Position numbers and translations under genes: made by a program. A stretch of DNA of 64,000 nucleotides from Pseudeuparius sepicola (lineage: Eukaryota > Arthropoda > Insecta > Coleoptera > Anthribidae), in the NCBI GenBank assembly GCA_963920635.1, contig OY987307.1:14957735-15021734 (forward strand). The letters are read 5' to 3'. Under the pieces are notes generated by a model, which saw only the letters and a list, made by a program, of their open reading frames with translations, had not been told where the DNA came from and searched no databases. Below are positions 58,230-64,000 of this stretch, in pieces (positions within the stretch are counted from its first letter, which is position 1; every line of letters begins with the position of its first letter).

Positions 58230-58986
58230 CTAAAACATTGTCATAGTGTATAAAGTACCAAACACTATAAGGGGAAAATTATAATATTAAACTATTGTGA
58301 ATAATAATCTCAATACTAATCTACTAATACAGGGAGTCTTTGCACCATACAAAAAATTGTAACCAGGGGCAAAGTTGACCCTCTGGAACATGCCTATGAA
58401 GGTATATATTTTTAGAGATGTCAAAATTAAGAATGTCTGCAATGTTGCCATATTTCATAATCTTATTTTAAAATATTAATTATTTATTGCAAACAGCAAT
58501 TTTTAAAAATTGTATAACCCATTTATTTTTGAGTTAAAAAAAAAGAACTTCGGCGAGCTCAAGGAGGTTGAACTTTATCCCTGGTTAAAATTTTTATATA
58601 GGCCAAAGACTCACCCTGTATAATAAAGTGATGATAGCATACAAATATGTAATACAACAATGTTATTTTCGAAGCCAAAAAGGCCATTGTCAAAAGTGGA
58701 AAATTTCATTTTTCTGTTGCCTCCCACGTAAGTTCACTTTACATGCTCGCCAACACCTCTGAAATGTTCGAGATGCCCTATTGCTAGGTACAAAAAGTAT
58801 TACCTAGAAACGATGCAACGATTATGCAGCAAGGACCTTAAACCACTAATAAAATATATGTAGCAACTCGAAACTGGCGTGAAATTTAATGTTTCACATC
58901 GATTGTTTTATAAACTGGTTTTGATAAAAAATAATACGAATTATGCCAAAGAAATATATTATATTATAGATATATTTTTCAGTGTC
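58230..58986. other. Intron, nothing recognised
   Basis: 58331 starts GGGAGTCTTTGCACC and 58610 ends ACTCACCCTGTATAA, possible ends of a CAGGGTGAGT-type MITE, but the left end is not clear. Confidence 0.4.
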
Positions 58987-59350
58987 AAATAATGTGGCTA
59001 ATACACGGATTCGAATCCCACACAAAACCCAAGTTTTTTATTTATTTTTTTTATTATCGCTGCAATTCTACTTTTTATATTTATTACTGATTTTAATTTT
59101 TAGCAATTGAGCAATGGTTATTTTGAATATTATTGCTCACAACCTACTCCATAGCGTTTAATTAAAATTACCTATACCTAATAGGAACTTGTCGGAAGCA
59201 GGAAAAATATAATACATTGCATGATGCGTAAGCTCTTTTTTGGCCTTGGAGGCTTTTAAGGACCAAGGCAACGCGGGCGTTTCCTCTGTCATTAAACAAC
59301 CTCCTCGGCCAAAAATGTGGACTTACGCATCTTGCAATGTAAATAACTAT
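58987..59350. repeat. SINE-like repeat, copy 2
   Basis: Starts with GGATTCGAATCCC, a good tRNA B-box match, then a T-rich run. The following 300 bp match copy 1 (52080-52423). Its 3' hairpin: GATGCGTAAGCTC ... GGCC and GGCCAAAAATGTGGACTTAC. No A box seen. Confidence 0.75.
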
Positions 59351-60713
59351 TTACTTAAGTACTAGGTACATATAATATGGATGAAAAAAATCGACTAGCT
59401 CAAAAATCGATTCATTTGTGAGCTGAAATCAACTAGCAATACAAATCAAATGTGTTTGATACTATTTGCATATTTTTCATTTCCTCATTTAAGTTCACTT
59501 TTAATTTCTTAAGGTATTTCCTATATAAATCACTCTTAGTTTTTAGTATTGTTATTTATATAATTCTACGTAAAACCTGAAATAGAGTTCAAATTATTGC
59601 CCGGAAATCATACAATTTGTATCCTTGTGAAGATATGCCAGGTGACCAAACATGCACGCATGGGCAGGGAAGCCAAGCTCCCCACCTGCTAGTTTTCAGT
59701 AGCTTGCTTATCAGTGCTCGGGCCACCCTACTCGTTACAACCACGCTCAGTCCCCCCTCAGTTCTCTCAGCCCCTGCATGTTCACATTGTTCATGCTTAC
59801 TATTGTTATTATTGCTTCTGCCTCAGGTTTTGTACCTATTGTACCAGATAGTTCTGGATGGGTGGTAGTTGCCTCAAAGTACTGAATCAGCACAACCAAC
59901 CTCCACGAAGAAAGGTCTCATTGGTTGAAGAAAGTCAATGATTAAAGTCAGTAAAGATTTGGTTTGGGGCTCAACGTATACTGTTGTAATGCTTATTTGG
60001 GAAATGCCTTTTTTAACCTTTTATATAAGAAAATTTAATGTAATTTTATATTAACGTAACTTAACATAAGAATTCAGTATACCGTTTATGCAAGGATTAT
60101 ATTTAATAATTTAAGTCTGTGCAAAAACGGGAAATGTCAAAATAAAATTTTTGCACGAGATCTATTACCCTCGATTTCAACATTGGAGGCCCCCTGGGAG
60201 ACGTAGAACTTCGCCCCTCACCACAAAAATTACAAAAACTAACCCATAACCATCCTAAAAAATAAACTGTTGTTATTTTCACTAGTTGTGAGTTTTTTCT
60301 TACTGTTGGCAATGAAATCACGCATGCACAAACTGAATTTTTTTTAAATTAAACATAAAAGTTAGTTGACTTTTACGTTACATTAATTTTTTTTTTTTTA
60401 TAATAATTTATTTCCCAGAAAATATACATGTACCTAAAGCATGCTATAGAAAAAGGAAAAAGACAACGAACAATCAAATTTTGTCACAAACAACAATTAA
60501 GGCACCACTTAATGCTGCATAAACGCTCCCATTGAATAGCATATACAGATTAACTTCCCCCTATTACGTTACGTTAAATTAAGTCAAATTGGCTTGCATA
60601 AACCCACCTTAAGGAGACAACTTTTATAGATAATATTAAATCAACAGTCAACAATCTACAGAAATCTGACTAGGAAAATCATCAGATTATTGATAATGTA
60701 TGTATGAACTGTC
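59351..60713. other. Intron, no gene recognised
   Basis: 59630-59900 is richer in C and G with open frames on the plus strand, but matches no family I know. Nothing else. Confidence 0.35.
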
Positions 60714-60870
60714 GTCTGGCGCCCCACCTCCACCTCATTGGGGTGGAGGAGGAGCGAGAGTACAGATGGTGCCCGGAAGAAGAAGAGACCCCCCCCACCA
60801 CCTAGTCACAGTGGGCAGATCTGAGGCGGCCACCCCTTACCCAGATAGATAGATAGATAGATAGATAGAT
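60714..60870 (+). pseudogene. LINE 3' end with GATA microsatellite tail
   Basis: Contains YRWCPEEEETP, the zinc-knuckle start also present at 51780-51830 (CRWCLEDEETP), then the shared 3' end ATCTGAGGCGGCCACCCC and seven GATA repeats (60843-60870). Very 5'-truncated copy of the same or a sister R1/I-like family. Confidence 0.65.
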
Positions 60871-61779
60871 ATATGTACGAATGGACTAAAAGATTAATAA
60901 CACACTTATAGGATTTTTTGTTGTGACGCACAAACCTAAATTGCCAGTGGTATAGCCAACATATCGAAAATTGCTGCGTATTCCTTCTTGAAAAATGCCT
61001 TGACTATGAACAGCAGGCTACAAATATATTTTGTTATTAACACTATACTCACTTTTATTTTCTACTTATTGTAACAAAATTTAGAATTTTCAGCAGTTTT
61101 TTCCTGTATTTGGTTTGGATCGGAAACACATCAAATTAAGCCAAAGACTCGAAGCATTTACCCCAATATTTTTAAATTAGATGTCAATTACAATGAATAG
61201 AAAGTTGATTTTATTAGACATAGGTGCGTATAGTAGCGCAAAAAAAATTAAATAGCAATAGGATTAGAAAGATGTTTTAAGTGGCCACACAACATGGTCA
61301 TTACAATGAAAAAAAAAGATTTTAAAAAGTAAGAAAGACATTCCCTCTGCAATTAACATTTCGCCCTTTCGTAATTTTAAAAAGTGGGTGATGTATAGAG
61401 CGTACTGTAATTATTGGAAAAAGTTGGTTAAAAAAGTTTTTCACTCAAAACGATGTGAAAAGAGGTCACAGTCCGAACATTTGCAGAAAAACATTATCAG
61501 GACTGTGTTGTAAGGTTATTTCTCTACAGGAAATATTGGGATGTTGGACACTGGTAGGCTAAAAACACAACAAAACATGCATTCGCCCTTTTGCCTAGAC
61601 TTAAGATACTAATTCGTCATTTTGCGTTTTTGTTTTGTAAGGCTAAAGTAGTAGGTGGGTATCTGGCCTACTCGTAATTATTAGGAATAATAAAAACCAG
61701 TTTTTTTACTACCATGTTATTACTTTCAAAATATGTTTTATAAACGTAGATGCCAACTGTTTTTCCACAGAAGACCCAC
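60871..61779. other. Intron, nothing recognised
   Basis: AT-rich. The phrase ATTCGCCCTTTTG occurs at about 61580 and, in either orientation, near 61366, 62590 and 62829. Confidence 0.35.
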
Positions 61780-61896
61780 CATCCACATCAGCAGATTCCG
61801 TACAAGTAACATTATTTGGCAAAATTTCATCAAAGGCGGCAGCTACAGAGATCAGTTGACGATCAAAAAACGGACCTTCTAATTTGTGGGACGATG
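61780..61896 (-). CDS. RNF216: RNF216-like E3 ligase, most upstream visible exon
   Basis: After TTGCAG it encodes SSHKLEGPFFDRQLI, then VAAAFDEILPNNVT and CTESADVD. I chose the GTGGGT donor at 61779 because it leaves phase 1, matching the next exon (58229); the frame stays open to a GTAATA donor at 61723 but that one breaks phase. No known domain. Assigned to this gene by strand, phase and style. Its first bases overlap a local tandem repeat. Upstream exons should lie right of the window or be too short to see. Confidence 0.6.
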
Positions 61897-62230
61897 CTGC
61901 AATTATTAAACTATAAAAGCATTTAATAAGCCTTAGTAAAAAAATTAGCTCCGTTATTAAACATTTTTTGAGGCCTCATTGTTTACCACAATCGCAAATA
62001 TTAAAAAAATTCAACATTTATTGTAGGACTAGAGATACAGACTAATTTTTTGTAGGACAATATTTTATTAGAGCAAAAAATACACTAATGTGTGTTATGC
62101 TTGTCCTACAGTCATGATACAAAAAAAAATCCACGGATTTTCCATTTTCCGAGTGTAGGTCTGGGAAAACGGACTATTTAATATGTAGGACAATGTTGGC
62201 ATTAAACTATACAAACATTAGTAAGCTCCA
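61862..62230. repeat. Degenerate tandem repeat, about 150-bp period
   Basis: On the minus strand, TATAGTTTAAT ... ATCGTCCCACAAATTAGAAGG (61920-61870), ATATTGTCCTACAAAAAATT (about 62070-62040) and TATAGTTTAAT ... ATTGTCCTACATATTAAATA (62213-62170) are related. The first copy contains the splice acceptor and first codons of the exon at 61896. Confidence 0.6.
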
Positions 62231-63111
62231 GACAAAAAATCAGCTTGTTATGATAAAGTTTTTTTACCTTGTGATTTCAACTAAACAACTAATTGTTATG
62301 AAACAAAATTTTACCAAATCGACATGTTTCACGTCTGCGTGCTGCCTTAGCTATTATTGAGAATTCTCGAAGAGAGAAAAGTTGTAGGACTCGTCAAAAC
62401 GAAGCTATTTACAAATATTCAGCCTGTTATGATACATAATGGAAAAAGCCCTTTGGCCCAAGCACTAATTATTGTAATGCTGCAACTTGGTTGCACTCTC
62501 AAAAATTTCATTAATTTGGCATTTCCAACAAAGTAATTTAAGTGTTTTAAGTTAAATTTGTAAACAGCAAAAAATCAAAACACAGTAAAAGGGCGAATGT
62601 GTATCTATTTTAATGGAAGGAAGAAAGAAAATGCCAACATTTTCCCGCACTTACTCACTATGAGAACTATAGATAAAAACAACAATACATATATTTCATG
62701 CCCAGCTACTTACTTGCAAGTTTATAAATCAAAATATTAACCCAAAACCGTCTTACTCAAACTGTATCAAAACAAACACTGATGCAACAATCGTAGCCTG
62801 CTCCCCACTATTGTGTTGCATATACCAATTCGCCCTTTAGATGCTCTGAAAAATTAATATGTGCCCTCATATTTTTACGTTTTTAAGTAGATTTGATATT
62901 TTTATAACTACAAATTGGCCCTTTTGCTATACTATGTTGCCAACGTCCCTCTATCAGACTAAGCGCAAAATGCAATTTCATAAAATATATGCCAAAATGC
63001 CAAAATACCATCGATATATTAATATATTAATATATTATAATAAAATAAATCTGAATGTATAGGACAGGCTTCTCCTCGGGCTTCCCAATCCGTCTCTGAA
63101 ATTGACATGTA
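62231..63111. other. Intron, nothing recognised
   Basis: AT-rich, short frames only. Confidence 0.35.
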
Positions 63112-63445
63112 CAGGGTGGGCCAAATTGGACACTTTTAAAGGGCAACTCCTATTTTTGACGGAGATAGACGAAAACTGATATCGGTGTCTGAGACTCATT
63201 TTTTATGATAAACTTAATGGCGAAAACCGCAAATCGATATCTGTCACCGTTCTTGAGTTACAGGGCGTTTTTCGAAAATGTGCGTTTTCGAAAAGTGGCC
63301 GTAACTTTTTCCGGGTTGAAAATTTTGTGTTTCTGTAAAAACATTCTTTTTTTACGTAGAATCCAATGCTGCTACTACCTTTTTTTTCTAGTCCATGGTT
63401 TAAGAGTTACGAAAAAAAATATTATTTTTTAAATGGAACACCCTG
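63112..63445. mobile_element. 334-bp MITE, CAGGGTG ends, TA duplication
   Basis: Starts CAGGGTGGGCCAAATTGG, ends AACACCCTG, TA on both sides. Short terminal match only, interior not foldback. Confidence 0.75.
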
Positions 63446-64000
63446 TATATTTTTGCATTTTTTAATAGAGCAAAAAATTAACATTCCAAAAATATATAAC
63501 ACTTAACGATTTACTTAAGTAGTTATCAATTACTAATAGCTATGATTTCATGTGTATAATTGGAAGCACGCCCTTTTAACAAGTAGGCTTTGGACGGTGA
63601 GACAATGAAACAACCGTGGAAAAATGTTTACTGTTACCTACCTCTCAAATTTTCAGTTAGGCTGTTTAGGCAGGGTAAAGATTTTTCTATTTTTGTGTAA
63701 TTTATAAACTTTATAACATACCTACAATGAAATTTGGAAGTTATGAAAAATGGGATATGATAGTCTGTTTTATACAATCCGTTGGAATATTGATTAGCAT
63801 TTCAAACATACAGTTAATAGACGGTACATGAGCAGTCAGATGAAACGTTTTTCAAATGCTTGCCAGATGGTGTGCAATTAGATTTTCCGCTTGCATGAAA
63901 AAGCGATGTCCCAGAACGATTTTTAAATGCATGCCAATAGTACTAAATGAAAAGTTATGAGAAAAAAACAGCGGAAACTTATTGGCATGCAGTTTCCACA
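63446..64000. other. Intron, nothing recognised
   Basis: Near the right edge TGCATGCCAATAGTACT (about 63930) and TTGGCATGCAG (about 63984) hint at an inverted element cut by the window end. Confidence 0.3.

Larger units (their letters stand above)
16645..61896 (-). other. RNF216: Host gene span: RNF216/TRIAD3-like RBR E3 ubiquitin ligase (partial)
   Basis: Six minus-strand exons with GT-AG borders join in phase (1,2,2,0,1,2) to give about 413 residues. Order: acidic N-terminal part, helical middle, RING1, IBR. This is the RING1-IBR core of RNF216-type RBR ligases, which take ubiquitin from an E2 and pass it to substrate through a RING2 cysteine. No RING2 exon is visible in 1-16640, so the 3' end should lie left of the window; exon 61780-61896 starts in mid-codon, so the gene also extends to the right. 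Introns reach about 22 kb and are packed with transposons. Family by domain pattern: fairly sure. Exact orthology: inferred. Confidence 0.85.

Noticed and set aside
58995..59012. tRNA gene suggested by GGATTCGAATCCC
   Set aside because: No acceptor or anticodon stem and no A box in the preceding 60 bases; only a B-box-like block in a repeat.
59617..59868. 83-residue frame with a poly-Leu stretch
   Set aside because: The Leu run comes from a TTATTG/CTTCTG-rich patch; no domain, start context or splice partner.
61724..61896. Longer version of the first visible host exon (to the GTAATA donor)
   Set aside because: It ends in phase 0 and would shift the frame of the next exon; the GTGGGT donor at 61779 fits.

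Overview
The window looks like insect nuclear DNA: it is AT-rich, the genes are split by GT-AG introns, and it is crowded with transposable elements of the kinds common in insects (P-element/THAP9-like, PIF/Harbinger, mariner/Tc1/pogo, hAT, Crypton-like, Penelope-like, Jockey/CR1-like and RNase H-bearing LINEs). A beetle would fit, but the sequence does not settle the order. I see no tRNA gene, CRISPR array or bacterial-type operon.

One host gene runs through the window on the minus strand. Six exons (61780-61896, 58013-58229, 53464-53631, 30676-30970, 21849-22071, 16645-16864) join with consistent splice phases into about 413 residues of an RBR-type E3 ubiquitin ligase resembling RNF216/TRIAD3. 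The first RING and the IBR are present. The catalytic RING2 and the start of the protein are not visible and should lie beyond the left and right edges. Nearly everything else is intron, enlarged to over 45 kb by transposons.

Layout. 1.5-3.6 kb: decayed Harbinger with a MADF-BESS gene on the opposite strand. 4.3-6.2 kb: two foldback elements. 6.2-8.4 kb: LINE remnant. 9.2-13.2 kb: nearly intact P-like/THAP9-like transposase gene (865 codons in four exons, one nonsense codon). 14-16 kb: LINE scraps and a degenerate tandem repeat. 18.1-20.5 kb: mariner split by a tyrosine-recombinase (Crypton-like) insert. 24.8-26.6 kb: a second, broken P-like element. 27-28 kb: two foldbacks, the second carrying inverted hammerhead-ribozyme-like cores. 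29.1-30.5 kb: Tc1-like element. 33.4-34.3 kb: Penelope remnants.

From 36.0 to 46.1 kb one LINE copy (minus strand) has been split by five successive insertions: two TA-flanked foldbacks, a 5.6-kb hAT element, a solo LTR and a 968-bp hAT MITE. Each has an exact target duplication, and removing it restores the LINE frame. A DUF4817/DDE transposon (46.1-48.4 kb) abuts the LINE's upstream side. Then come pogo/Tigger (48.8-50.4 kb), a hAT MITE (50.9-51.3 kb), LINE 3' ends with SINE-like repeats, a Penelope RT (52.4-53.2 kb), an RNase H-bearing LINE (55.6-57.9 kb) and scattered repeats to the end.

Many foldbacks share CAGGGTG termini and TA target sites with the DUF4817/DDE transposon, which suggests one family of enzymes moved them.
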